Assembly (NCBI RefSeq): GCF_003429005.1
Contig: NZ_QVQV01000004.1
Span: 62,518-126,517, forward strand
Length of the DNA: 64,000 bases
From: Paraburkholderia sp. DHOC27
GTDB taxonomy: Bacteria > Pseudomonadota > Gammaproteobacteria > Burkholderiales > Burkholderiaceae
Direction: 5' to 3'
Part shown: piece after piece, positions 37,991-47,192 of the stretch
How the letters are laid out: every line of letters begins with the position of its first letter
How positions within the stretch are numbered: position 1 is the first letter of the stretch
Position numbers and translations under genes: made by a program
The notes under the pieces: model-generated
Database searches by the model: none
Told to the model about the DNA's origin: nothing
The model's input: the letters and a program-made list of their open reading frames with translations, nothing else

Positions 37991-38975
37991 CGCGGCATCC
38001 CACGGTTGAGTTGAAATCGGTGCTGGCCGTCGCGCTCCACGAAGGCATGGGCGTGACGGTCGCGGCGGGTCGTTCGTTGATGGCGAGGCTGAGCAGTTCG
38101 GGCCGCGCGTAATGGCCGACCGAATCCATCATGCGTTTGCGCTTGGTGATCAACGCCATGTCGAGATCGGCGATCACCATGCCCTCGCCCTCGCGCAACG
38201 GCTGCGCAAGATGTTGTCCTTCGGGCGACACGATGGCGGTGTTGCAGCCGCCACGCAGCGCTTTTTGCAGATTCGTGTCGGAGGTGATCGACGCAATCTG
38301 CGTTTCCGTCAGCCATCCGGTTGCATTGACAACGAAACAACCGGACTCCAGCGCGTGATGACGGATCGTCACTTCAATCTGTTCTGCGAAAATCGGCCCC
38401 ACCAGCGAACCTGGAAACTGGCTGCAATGAATCTCTTCGTGCTGCGTCATCAACGCATAACGCGCGAGCGGGTTGTAGTGCTCCCAGCACGCCAGCGCGC
38501 CCACCCGTGCGATGCCGGTTTGCGCGACCTTCAGACCGGCGGCATCGCCTTGCCCCCAGATCATCCGTTCGTGAAAAGTCGGCGTGATCTTGCGGCGCTT
38601 GAGCAGCAACTGACCGTCCACGTCGAAGATCAGTTGCGTGTTGTAGAGGCTGCCGTGATCGCGCTCGTTCACGCCAAGCACGACCACCATGTGATGAAGG
38701 CGGGCCCGTTCGGCGACCGCCTGCGTCACCGGACCGGGCACCACGACCGCTTCCTCGTAGAGCCGCATGTGATCCGCACCGGAAGCCACCGGCGGGCGCA
38801 CGAAAGAAAAGTACGGGTAGTACGGCACGAACGTCTCGGGGAAGACGATCAGTTGCACGCCTTCGCGTGCCGCCTGATCGATTGCCTCGCAGACCTTGTC
38901 GAGAGTGCCGTTGCTGCGCTCGAAGTCCGGTGCAATCTGGACTGCGGCGGCGCGCACGATGCGTTTATCGGACAT
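37941..38975 (-). CDS. Nit6803-family nitrilase (Nit1, NitC)
   Basis: A 344-residue carbon-nitrogen hydrolase with the catalytic triad E47 (FPETFVP), K129 (KRRKITPT) and C163 (ACWEHY). It belongs to the Nit1 group whose clusters are tied to cyanide assimilation in some bacteria; purified homologues convert several aliphatic and aromatic nitriles to acids. The second gene of the Nit1C operon, 18 bases after the Sll0783-like gene. The ribosome site is weak, consistent with coupling. Confidence 0.92.
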   Translation of the reverse strand: MSDKRIVRAAAVQIAPDFERSNGTLDKVCEAIDQAAREGVQLIVFPETFVPYYPYFSFVRPPVASGADHMRLYEEAVVVPGPVTQAVAERARLHHMVVVLGVNERDHGSLYNTQLIFDVDGQLLLKRRKITPTFHERMIWGQGDAAGLKVAQTGIARVGALACWEHYNPLARYALMTQHEEIHCSQFPGSLVGPIFAEQIEVTIRHHALESGCFVVNATGWLTETQIASITSDTNLQKALRGGCNTAIVSPEGQHLAQPLREGEGMVIADLDMALITKRKRMMDSVGHYARPELLSLAINERPAATVTPMPSWSATASTDFNSTVGCRDELQRDFASREPAIDD

Positions 38976-38993
38976 GGTGATAGCCGCCTGTGC

Positions 38994-39476
38994 TCAGACC
39001 GTCCAGGTGTGGATGATCAGTGCGTTGTCCTTGCGATGGAGAAGCTGGATGTCCAGCACGTCGAGCGGGCTGATCGGACGAATGCCTTCGATCAGCGAGG
39101 CTTCGCCGTGGCCATACAGCGCCTGCAACGCGAAACGGCACGCGTATACCTTGCCGCCTTCTTCCATGAACTTCATCAGTTGCTTGTTGAAGTTCAGGTG
39201 ACCCGGAAACGCTTCGTCGCCGAGCGTGGGGAAGCCGCGCTGCAAGCCGAGCGTGACGCCCGGGCCGTACAGCAGTACCGATGTCTCGAAGCCCTTGCGT
39301 TGCAAACGGGTGGCCTGCAGCAGATTGACGAAGCCGATCGAGCCTTCGAAGGCGACCGTATGGAACGTGACGAGCGCTTTTTCACCGGGCTCCGCCTTCA
39401 CGTCCTCGAACACTTTCTCTTCGTAATCGACGAGGTAATCGCCCTTCTTGTGTAGCGGTTTGTCGACGGCTGGCAT
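38994..39476 (-). CDS. MSMEG_0572/Sll0783-family protein (NitB-like)
   Basis: A 160-residue protein, first gene of the Nit1C cluster. Its start is set at 39476, where GGAGA precedes the ATG; a longer frame upstream has no such site. It resembles the Sll0783 family, which in cyanobacteria is strongly induced on nitrogen starvation. A DsrE-like fold is plausible from the repeated GF-x-x-x-LLYGPG and KVYACRFAL pattern, but I infer that. Convergent with nothing, it faces the MocR-type gene across a 443-base promoter region. Confidence 0.85.
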   Translation of the reverse strand: MPAVDKPLHKKGDYLVDYEEKVFEDVKAEPGEKALVTFHTVAFEGSIGFVNLLQATRLQRKGFETSVLLYGPGVTLGLQRGFPTLGDEAFPGHLNFNKQLMKFMEEGGKVYACRFALQALYGHGEASLIEGIRPISPLDVLDIQLLHRKDNALIIHTWTV

Positions 39477-39919
39477 GGCACTCTCCAATGAGGTTCGCGT
39501 GAATGGAAACGGGCTGAAAAACGGGCTTGAAAACAGGACGCCGCGTGACATACGGGACGTCCGCGCCGAACTCTATAAGGCAACAGCCGTGCCACTCGCA
39601 GCGGTTGCAAATGCAATCACTTTCCAATCAAACAGACGATCATTCGTTAAGCGCCCCGAAAAAATTTTTGGCCCGAAGGTTGCGTTAAGCGAGCGTTGCC
39701 GTTGCAAACCGCCATCCAGCCGCGAATCGCACCAGCCGGGTGCGATGAACGTGTGGCGATGCGCCGGGCAGGTGCAGTCATTCACCACATACGATCAATC
39801 CGATCATTGCAGGCGATCACTTTGTCGCGCTGAAAAACCATGTACGTCGTGCCGCGTTTCCCTTCACATTCGTCTCGCGCGGCGCGGTTTTCAACCGTCT
39901 TCTATCCGCACAAAAAACA
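39477..39919. other. Divergent promoter region of Nit1C cluster and MocR gene
   Basis: About 443 bases without a gene. It holds four CGATCA-type repeats (39637, 39792, 39801, 39814), and a 9-base direct repeat CGTTAAGCG (39645-39653 and 39683-39691). Likely to contain both promoters and the regulator's binding sites. Confidence 0.5.
39792..39821. promoter_or_regulatory. Cluster of CGATCA repeats near the MocR-type gene
   Basis: CGATCAAT (39792-39799), CGATCATT (39801-39808) and CGATCACT (39814-39821) lie in one orientation, with another CGATCATT at 39637-39644. MocR-type regulators often bind direct repeats. The assignment is inferred. Confidence 0.4.
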
Positions 39920-41311
39920 ATGAGTAGCCCGACACATCACTGGATCAAACGCCTCGCCGAAATCCGCAAGCCCGCTTACCTGGCGATTCCCGACCTGATC
40001 GAAGAGGACCTCGCTACGGGCCGCCTCAGGCCGCGCGACCGCTTGCCGGGTCTGCGCGATCTGGCCGACGAACTGGCGTTGAACTACACGACGGTGGCGC
40101 GCGCCTATGCCGAAGCAAAGAAACGCGGCCTGCTCGATTCACGCGCGGGCAGCGGCACATTCGTGCGCGGACGTACCGCGACACTGCCGCTCTCGGGCGG
40201 CAGCAGCATTGAAATGACCATGAACACGCCGCCGGAGCCGGCGGACTATGCGGCGCGTCTGCGCGAATCCGCCGCGCGTTTGATGGCCGACAGCGATCCG
40301 TACCAGTTGTTGCGCTACCAGGACTTCGGCGGTTCGCTCGCCGACCGCGTGGCCGGCGCCGAATGGCTCAAGCGGCGGCTACCGGAGGTGACGTCGGACA
40401 CCGTGCTCGTCTGCCCCGGCATTCACAGCGCACTGGTCGCGCTGGTGTCGCAACTGGCTCGGCCCGGCGCGATGATCTGTCTCGACACGCTCGCTTACCC
40501 AGGCATCAAGGCGATTGCCGCGCAACTCGGGGTGCGCTTGCAGGCGCTGGCACGCGACGACGAAGGACCGCTCGCGCATGCGTTCGAAGCGCTCTGCAAG
40601 ACCGACAAGCCGAGCGCGTTCTATTGCAATCCGACGCTGCAAAATCCCAGCACCCTCACCCTCACGCACAAACGCCGCGAAGCGCTTGCAGATGTCGCGC
40701 TGCGCTACAACGTGCCGATCATCGAAGACGACGCCTATGCGATGCTGCCGCAGCAGACGCCCGACGCGCTCGCGAGCTTCGCGCCGGAGTTGACCTACTA
40801 CGTGACGGGCTTATCGAAGAGTTTCGGCGCGGGCTTGCGGGTGGCGTATCTGCGTGCGCCGACACCGCGTCAAACGCAGCGGCTCGCCGGCGCGTTGCGC
40901 GCCACGACCGTGATGGCGAGTCCCTTCACGGTGGCGCTGGCGACGCAATGGGTGGTCGACGGCACGGCGCTCGACATGCTCAACGCCATTCGCGGCGAAG
41001 CGAGAGCGCGTCAGACGATTGCCACGCGCGTGCTCGGCGAGTGGACCTACGACGCGCATCCCGATGGCTTTCATCTATGGTTGCCGATTGCCGGCGAAGG
41101 CGGCTGGAGCGCTTCGGAACTCGCGCTGCAACTGCGCAATCAGGGCATTGCCGCGGTCGCGAGTGCCGCCTTCTCGACCGACGGCAATCCGCCCAACGCG
41201 TTGCGCATCTGCCTGGGCGGTTCGAAAAACCGCGACGAGTGCGAAGAGGCCTTGCGCATCATCGCGGATACGCTGGAGCATCCGCACCATCTGCATTCGG
41301 CGATCATGTGA
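39920..41311 (+). CDS. MocR-family regulator (GntR HTH plus aminotransferase domain)
   Basis: A 463-residue PLP-dependent regulator. A GntR winged helix (about residues 18-85, GRLRPRDRLPGLRDLADELA) is joined to a class I aminotransferase fold with the PLP lysine K300 in TGLSKSFGAGLR. Such proteins control amino acid, vitamin or amine genes using PLP chemistry. Being divergent from the Nit1C cluster, it is the best candidate for its regulator. Stop lies 16 bases from the convergent DUF5594-like gene. Confidence 0.86.
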   Translation: MSSPTHHWIKRLAEIRKPAYLAIPDLIEEDLATGRLRPRDRLPGLRDLADELALNYTTVARAYAEAKKRGLLDSRAGSGTFVRGRTATLPLSGGSSIEMTMNTPPEPADYAARLRESAARLMADSDPYQLLRYQDFGGSLADRVAGAEWLKRRLPEVTSDTVLVCPGIHSALVALVSQLARPGAMICLDTLAYPGIKAIAAQLGVRLQALARDDEGPLAHAFEALCKTDKPSAFYCNPTLQNPSTLTLTHKRREALADVALRYNVPIIEDDAYAMLPQQTPDALASFAPELTYYVTGLSKSFGAGLRVAYLRAPTPRQTQRLAGALRATTVMASPFTVALATQWVVDGTALDMLNAIRGEARARQTIATRVLGEWTYDAHPDGFHLWLPIAGEGGWSASELALQLRNQGIAAVASAAFSTDGNPPNALRICLGGSKNRDECEEALRIIADTLEHPHHLHSAIM

Positions 41312-41327
41312 AACCGGACGTCAGTGA

Positions 41328-41705
41328 TCACGACTCGAAGTCCAGACCGCCGAGCAGCATCTCAGGCTCTCCTTGCGAGTGCGAACGGAAGTCGATTTCG
41401 CGGGCATTGCGCCACGCGTCGAGCTTGCGGGGGATCGCCTGCAGATAGCTGTCGAAGCGCGCGGCGCCGCCCTCGCCCATCAAGCGTTCGATCTCGTCGG
41501 TGTCCCAGGTCAGATGCACGTTCAGAGCATGCGGATAATGCCGCAGCGCTTCGCTCGGCGCCGCGAAAATCCGCACGCGGGTGGGATGGCCATGTCCCTG
41601 GTAAGGCAGCACCTCGACACGCACGGCGGGATCGAGACCGGCAATCGTGGCCGCGATGCGCGGCGCGAATTCCGTGTCGAACCTGATTATCGTCTCTGGA
41701 TTCAT
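41328..41705 (-). CDS. DUF5594-like protein
   Basis: A 125-residue protein. The start at 41705 follows GGAAGGAG, while the longer frame upstream has no such site. No signal peptide. It has PYQGHGHPTRVRIF and a C-terminal EPEMLLGGLDFES. It seems to be a DUF5594-family protein of Burkholderia-type genomes, named from recall. Function unknown. Confidence 0.6.
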   Translation of the reverse strand: MNPETIIRFDTEFAPRIAATIAGLDPAVRVEVLPYQGHGHPTRVRIFAAPSEALRHYPHALNVHLTWDTDEIERLMGEGGAARFDSYLQAIPRKLDAWRNAREIDFRSHSQGEPEMLLGGLDFES

Positions 41706-42081
41706 ACGAGCTCCTTCCTCGATCGTTGCGCGGTCTTGCTGCCCGCTACAACGCGTTGCAGCACGCGGAACAACCCTTCGCCGTGGGGACGAGGGGCCAT
41801 TGTGTTGCGCCGCAATGACACTCGCGCCGCCTTGCAGGGTTGAGCGCATGATTTCGTAAGCATCATTTATGATACGGGCCGTTATGAGGTCGCGACAGAT
41901 AAAAACCGGAGGTAGACTACCGGCAGCGTCAATCCATCCCTAAACCATGCGAACCATGTCGAATCCTGATGCCCCGCACCCCGGCGTCCGCCGCCCTCGT
42001 GCCGACACCTGCGACAGGTCGCAAGCGTCACCCGCGGCGACGGTGGATGGATACCACGCGAACACCCGTGCCACGTAACCC
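41706..42081. other. Intergenic region upstream of the efflux operon
   Basis: About 376 bases. A short palindrome ATCAT-TT-ATGAT lies at 41862-41873, which could be a MarR- or LysR-type site. No regulator gene is adjacent. Nothing else recognised. Confidence 0.4.
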
Positions 42082-44175
42082 ATGATTTACCCCTCACTGC
42101 GTGACTGGCTGTTTTCGGTCAAGACCTTCGCTGCGGCCATGCTCGCCCTCTATATCGGGCTCGCGTTCCAGTTGCCGCGTCCCTACTGGGCGATGGCGTC
42201 GGTCTACATCGTGTCGAACCCATTTGTCGGCGCAACCCGTTCCAAGGCGCTGTACCGGGCGCTGGGCACCGCGCTCGGCGCTTCGGCGGCCATCCTGCTG
42301 GTGCCGCCGTTCGTCGAATCACCGTATCTTTTCAGCGTCATCGTCGCGGTCTGGACCGGCACGTGTCTCTATCGCGCCATCTCCGACCGTACCGCGCGCA
42401 GCTACGTGTTCCTGCTCGCCGGCTACACCATGCCGCTAATCGCGCTGCCCGCCGTGTTCAGCCCCACTAACGTATTCGATCTCGCGATCACGCGAACCGA
42501 AGAGATCACGGTGGGCATCGTCTGCGCCAGTATCGTCGGCAGCGTGGTGTTGCCGAACCGGCTGGCCTCCACCATCATCGAACGCACCGATAGCTGGTTC
42601 CGCGATGCCGCGCTGTACGCCAGCCTGACGCTTTCGGGCACCATCGCCGGCGCGCATGTGTCGGCATGCCGCCAGCGGCTCGCGGCCACGGTCAACGGCC
42701 TTGAACTGTTGCTGAGCCAGCTCGCCTACGACCACACCCGCCCCGACGTGCTGGCGCGCGCCCATTCGCTGCGCGAGCGCATGCAGTTGCTGCTGCCCAT
42801 CATGTCGTCGCTGGCCGATCCGCTGATGGCGCTGCTCGGCGGCGCCCCCCAGGTGCGCCCCGCCGGTCTCGAGGCGCTGCTCGCCGAGGTCGTCAAATGG
42901 TTCGAGACACCCATCCGCACGGCCCGCAACGACGCCGCCGCTGCCGTTGAAGCCGATACCCTGCGGGCCCGCATCGAGGCCTTGCAGCCGGCGGCGGCCG
43001 CGCTGGCGAGCTGGGAAGGCGCGCTGCTGTCAAACGCGCTGTGGCGTTTGAAACAACTGGTGGACGTGTGGCAGGACTGCCGCACGCTGCGCATCATCAT
43101 CCGTGACGAACAAGGCAACTGGCAGCCACGTTTCAGGCACTGGCGCGTAGGCGGCACGGAGCGCTACTTCGATCGCGGCATCATGCTGTTTTCCGTGTGC
43201 TCGGCGGTGGGCGCGATCATCGTGGCCTGCTTCCTGTGGATCAGTTCCGGCTGGAACGACGGCGCGGGCGCCGTGACGCTGGCGGCGGTGGCGTGCTGCT
43301 TTTTCGCCGCGCTCGACGACCCCGCGCCCCAGGTGTTCCGCTTTTTCACCGCCACGGCGGCCAGCGTCGCACTGGCGGGTTTGTACTTATTCGTCGTACT
43401 GCCTAACGTGCACGACTTCCCGATGCTGGTGATCCTGTTCGCCGGGCCGTTCATCCTGGTGGGCACCCTGATTCCGCGTCCGCAGTTCAATCTCGCCACC
43501 ATGCTGGTGGCCGTCAATACCGCCACTTTCATCAGCATTCAGGATGCTTACGACGCCAACTTCCTGGTGTTCATCAACAGCAATACGGCGGGGCTGGCCG
43601 GGTTGCTCTACGCGTATCTCTGGACCCGCGTAACGCGGCCGTTCGGCGCCGAACTGGCGGCGTCGCGCCTGATGCGTTCGAGCTGGGCGGACGTGGTGCT
43701 GAGCGCGTCCACCCGGCCCATTGAAGATCAGCGCAATCTCGCCGCGCGCATGCTCGACCGTCTGATGCAACTGATCCCGCGCCTCGCCGCCACGGACGAC
43801 CAGCGCCATCCTTCCATTGAAAGCTTCCGCGATCTGCGCATTGCCTTCAACGCGCTCGACCTGCGCCGTCTGCGCCCGCGCCTGAATGGCGAGACGCCCG
43901 CCGCCATTGACCACGTGCTGGACGGCATTCGCCACTACTTCGAAACCTGCATCGACCGGCGCGGCCGCCAGCCCGTGCCGCCCGCCCTGATGTCGGACAT
44001 CGACGCCGCGCTCGCGCGCGTCAACGCGCAAGGGCTCGCCAACGCCCAGGACGGCACACCGGTCTACGCGCGGCAATTGCGCGAGGCGATTCATGCGCTG
44101 GTTGGGCTGCGGCTTTCGCTGTTTCCTGCCACCATCGCCCCACTGCCAACGCCTAACCAGGAACCCGCCGCGTGA
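42082..44175 (+). CDS. FUSC-family exporter (AaeB-like)
   Basis: A 697-residue inner-membrane protein of the fusaric acid resistance/aromatic acid exporter family. Two groups of hydrophobic helices (about residues 12-160 and 350-510) flank a cytoplasmic domain. With the DUF1656, HlyD and outer-membrane genes that follow it forms an AaeXAB-like pump, which removes aromatic acids such as p-hydroxybenzoate or fusaric acid. The start lacks a clear ribosome site but gives the expected N-terminus. No regulator is adjacent. Confidence 0.88.
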   Translation: MIYPSLRDWLFSVKTFAAAMLALYIGLAFQLPRPYWAMASVYIVSNPFVGATRSKALYRALGTALGASAAILLVPPFVESPYLFSVIVAVWTGTCLYRAISDRTARSYVFLLAGYTMPLIALPAVFSPTNVFDLAITRTEEITVGIVCASIVGSVVLPNRLASTIIERTDSWFRDAALYASLTLSGTIAGAHVSACRQRLAATVNGLELLLSQLAYDHTRPDVLARAHSLRERMQLLLPIMSSLADPLMALLGGAPQVRPAGLEALLAEVVKWFETPIRTARNDAAAAVEADTLRARIEALQPAAAALASWEGALLSNALWRLKQLVDVWQDCRTLRIIIRDEQGNWQPRFRHWRVGGTERYFDRGIMLFSVCSAVGAIIVACFLWISSGWNDGAGAVTLAAVACCFFAALDDPAPQVFRFFTATAASVALAGLYLFVVLPNVHDFPMLVILFAGPFILVGTLIPRPQFNLATMLVAVNTATFISIQDAYDANFLVFINSNTAGLAGLLYAYLWTRVTRPFGAELAASRLMRSSWADVVLSASTRPIEDQRNLAARMLDRLMQLIPRLAATDDQRHPSIESFRDLRIAFNALDLRRLRPRLNGETPAAIDHVLDGIRHYFETCIDRRGRQPVPPALMSDIDAALARVNAQGLANAQDGTPVYARQLREAIHALVGLRLSLFPATIAPLPTPNQEPAA

Positions 44176-44218
44176 TGCGTCCAGCGAGCCCACCGCCCTT
44201 TCTCGAGTGCAACCTGCG

Positions 44219-44428
44219 ATGATCGGCGAAATCGACATCTTCGGCGTGTTCGTGCCTGCCATACTCGTGCTGATGCTGATCGCCTATCTGATCAATCTGG
44301 TGATCCGCAAACTGCTGGGGCGTACCGGCTTTTACCGGCTCGTGTGGCACCGCTCCATTTTCGATCTCGGCATCTATGTGCTGGTGCTGGGTCTGGTCGT
44401 GATTGTTTCGCACCACTTCATAACGTAA
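44219..44428 (+). CDS. DUF1656 small membrane protein (AaeX-like)
   Basis: A 69-residue protein with two hydrophobic helices, the usual companion of FUSC/HlyD pumps (AaeX). The ATG at 44219 gives the family N-terminus (MIGEIDIFGVFVP). It lies 43 bases after the FUSC gene and 16 before the HlyD gene. Confidence 0.88.
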   Translation: MIGEIDIFGVFVPAILVLMLIAYLINLVIRKLLGRTGFYRLVWHRSIFDLGIYVLVLGLVVIVSHHFIT

Positions 44429-44444
44429 ATAACGTGAATTTAAC

Positions 44445-45515
44445 GTGAAAAAAACCTGGTTCTCCGTTGGTCAGATCCTGCTGACCCTGGTCGTCGTGGT
44501 GATTGCGGGCTTTGCGCTGTGGAAAATGGTCGACTACTACATGTTCTCGCCGTGGACGCGCGACGGGCGTATCCGCGCCGACATCATCCAGGTGGCGCCC
44601 GATATTTCCGGGCTGATTACCGAGGTGGACGTCAACGACAACCAGCAGGTAAAAGCCGGCGAAACGCTGTTCGTGATCGACCAGGCGCGCTACACGCTGG
44701 CGCTGCGCACGGCCGAAGCCACGGTGCAGCAGCGCCGTGCCACGCTCGATCAGGCGCGCCGCGAAGACGTGCGCAATCATCAACTGGGCGACCTCGTGGC
44801 GCGTGAAATCGCGGAAGAAAGCCGCTCGCGCGTCGAGCAGGGCGAAGCGGCACTGGCCGACGCGCTGGTGGCCGTGGATACGGCAAAACTCAACCTGCAG
44901 CGCACCAACATCGTCAGTCCGGTGGACGGCTATCTGAACGACCGCGCGCCGCGCGTGGGCGAATTCGCGGCGGCCGGGCGCGCGGTGCTGTCGGTGGTGG
45001 ACATGCACTCGTTCCGCGTGGATGGCTACTTCGAGGAAACCAAGCTGAGCGGCATCGACATCGGCCAGGGCGTGGATATCAAGGTGATGGGCGAGCCCGG
45101 CGTTTTGCGCGGGCACGTGCAAAGCATCGTGGCCGGCATCGAGGACCGCGACCGCACGCCGAGTTCGAACCTGCTGCCGAACGTGAACCCGGCGTTTAGC
45201 TGGGTGCGGCTCGCGCAACGCATCCCGGTGCGGGTTGCGCTCGACGATATTCCGAAGGATTTCCGCATGATTGCCGGACGCACGGCGACGGTCTCGGTGC
45301 GCGGGCTTGCGCCGTCCATTGGACCGGGCTTCACGTCGGATCGTAGTTCGGCCTCGGGCGTGACAGCGGCTTCGGCACCGGCAGCGAGTGTGCAGTCCAG
45401 TGCTACGGTGGCCAATGCTTCCGGTACGGCGGTCATGCCGGTGACGTCTGCCGCTTCTGCTGCGCCCGCTGAGGGCAAAGCGGCGTCACAGCCGATGGCG
45501 AGCACGGCACGATGA
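44445..45515 (+). CDS. HlyD-family membrane fusion protein (AaeA-like)
   Basis: A 356-residue periplasmic adaptor with one N-terminal helix (SVGQILLTLVVVVIAGFAL), biotinyl-lipoyl-like strands around VAPDISGLITEVDVNDNQQV and a coiled-coil hairpin. It starts at a GTG and links the FUSC pump to the outer membrane factor. The C-terminal 60 residues are an Ala/Ser-rich extension. The stop overlaps the next start by ATGA. Confidence 0.9.
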   Translation: MKKTWFSVGQILLTLVVVVIAGFALWKMVDYYMFSPWTRDGRIRADIIQVAPDISGLITEVDVNDNQQVKAGETLFVIDQARYTLALRTAEATVQQRRATLDQARREDVRNHQLGDLVAREIAEESRSRVEQGEAALADALVAVDTAKLNLQRTNIVSPVDGYLNDRAPRVGEFAAAGRAVLSVVDMHSFRVDGYFEETKLSGIDIGQGVDIKVMGEPGVLRGHVQSIVAGIEDRDRTPSSNLLPNVNPAFSWVRLAQRIPVRVALDDIPKDFRMIAGRTATVSVRGLAPSIGPGFTSDRSSASGVTAASAPAASVQSSATVANASGTAVMPVTSAASAAPAEGKAASQPMASTAR

Positions 45516-47095
45516 AAACCTCACGCGCCTCCGTTCTCTCGCGACAGCGGCCCGCATTGCGATGCTCGCCTCGCTCGCCGCGGCTGCCGAAGCTGCCGCT
45601 CATGCTCGCGCTCAGCGCCTGTCTGCTGAGTGCCTGCGTGGTCGGGCCGAACTACAAGCTGCCCGACACGGCGGTGGTCAACGCGCCACTCGCCAACTCC
45701 GCGCTGCCGGACGTGGACGGCCAGCACATCTCGCAGGACGCGGTGCCGATCAAATGGTGGCATCTGTACGACGATCCGGTGCTCGAACAACTGGTGGACC
45801 AGGCGATGGCGTCGAATACCGACCTGCGGGTCGCCGCCGCCAACCTCGCGCGGTCGCAGGAGGCGCTGGGCGTCGCGCAGGCGCAGGGCGGATTTTCCGG
45901 CCACGCTACGGCAGCGTTCGCACGGGCTCAGGAATCCGCCGAACAATATCTGCTGTTCAGCAAGGTGCCGGTCGCGAACGAAGGCGATGTCGGCATCGCC
46001 ATCTCGTACGAGTTCGATCTGTTCGGCAAGCTCAAGCGTGGCGTCGAAGCGGCCGACGCCGATAGCGAAGCCACCCAGGCCGCCGCTGATCTCGCGCGTA
46101 TCACGGTGGTCGCCAATGTCGTGCGCGCGTATATCGAAGCCTGTTCGTCCGGCGACGAACTTGCGGTCGCGCAACAGTCGCTCGCGTTGCAGAAGCAGCG
46201 CGTCGACATTTCACGGCGGCTGCTCGCGGCGGGCCGCGGCAATCAGCCGGACGTGACGAGCGGCCAGACCCAGGTGGAGTCGCTCACGGCTGACATCCCC
46301 CGCTACACCGCGCGTCGCAAGATTGCCCAGTACCAGCTTGCGATGCTGCTGGCGCGCGCACCGTCCGACCTGCCGCCGGCGGTGAAGACCTGCGACAAGG
46401 TTCCGCAGATCGCCCAGCCGATCCCGGTCGGCGACGGCGCCGCACTGCTGCGGCGTCGTCCGGATGTGCGCGAAGCCGAACGGCAACTGGCGGCATCGAC
46501 GGCGCGCATCGGCGTGGCGACCGGCGCGCTGTATCCCACCGTGAGCTTCGGCGCGGGCGCCGGGATGACGGGTGTGCTCGAAGACCTCGGCACCCAGCCT
46601 ACCGATTACTGGCGTTTCGGACCGCTGATCAGTTGGACCTTCCCGACTAACGGCGCGCGCGGCCGGGTGCGGGAAGCACAGGATGCGAGCACGGCCGCGC
46701 TCGCGCGTTTCGACGGTGTCGTGCTGAATGCACTGCGCGAAACGCAGTCGAGCCTCGCCACGTATGTGTCGGACTACAGCCGCGCCGAGGCCTTGCGGGC
46801 GGCGCTGAAATCGGCCAGCGCGTCGGCCAGTGAAACGCATCGACTGTATGTGGGTGGGCGGCTCTCGTATATTGCGGACCTGGATGCCACGCGAACGCTG
46901 ACGGCGACACACGCCCAGGTAGCCGCCGCCGAAGGTCAGGTCGCACTCGATCAGGCGAACCTGTTCCTTGCACTGGGCGGAGGCTGGGAGACGGAGGGAG
47001 ACGGCAAGACGCCAGCTGACCCATCCAACCCGGCGAAGCCTGCAAACGCTGCGCCGCAAACCACTTCCACGACGTCGGCGCCGGCCACGCAATAA
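45512..47095 (+). CDS. Outer-membrane efflux lipoprotein (NodT/OprM family)
   Basis: A 527-residue outer-membrane factor. The lipobox CLLSAC (Cys42) is followed by VVGPNYKLP, a common opening of the family. The rest is two repeats of coiled-coil and barrel segments. The C-terminus has a Pro/Ala/Thr tail. It overlaps the HlyD gene by four bases. An alternative start is the Met at residue 31. Confidence 0.9.
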   Translation: MKTSRASVLSRQRPALRCSPRSPRLPKLPLMLALSACLLSACVVGPNYKLPDTAVVNAPLANSALPDVDGQHISQDAVPIKWWHLYDDPVLEQLVDQAMASNTDLRVAAANLARSQEALGVAQAQGGFSGHATAAFARAQESAEQYLLFSKVPVANEGDVGIAISYEFDLFGKLKRGVEAADADSEATQAAADLARITVVANVVRAYIEACSSGDELAVAQQSLALQKQRVDISRRLLAAGRGNQPDVTSGQTQVESLTADIPRYTARRKIAQYQLAMLLARAPSDLPPAVKTCDKVPQIAQPIPVGDGAALLRRRPDVREAERQLAASTARIGVATGALYPTVSFGAGAGMTGVLEDLGTQPTDYWRFGPLISWTFPTNGARGRVREAQDASTAALARFDGVVLNALRETQSSLATYVSDYSRAEALRAALKSASASASETHRLYVGGRLSYIADLDATRTLTATHAQVAAAEGQVALDQANLFLALGGGWETEGDGKTPADPSNPAKPANAAPQTTSTTSAPATQ

Positions 47096-47192
47096 GCTGC
47101 GCAACAGCGGGCTCGACAAGACGCTCAGCCGCAGCAAACACCGCCATCGAAACATCCACAGAGGCCGCTGCCCTTGTCCAGGGGCACGCCTC

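Noticed and set aside
39920..41311. A metabolic aminotransferase rather than a regulator
   Set aside because: The N-terminal GntR helix-turn-helix and the divergent position make a MocR-type regulator much more likely, though the PLP lysine is intact.
44093..44218. Longer N-terminus for the DUF1656 protein
   Set aside because: The extension lies inside the FUSC gene; the family begins at MIGEIDIFG.
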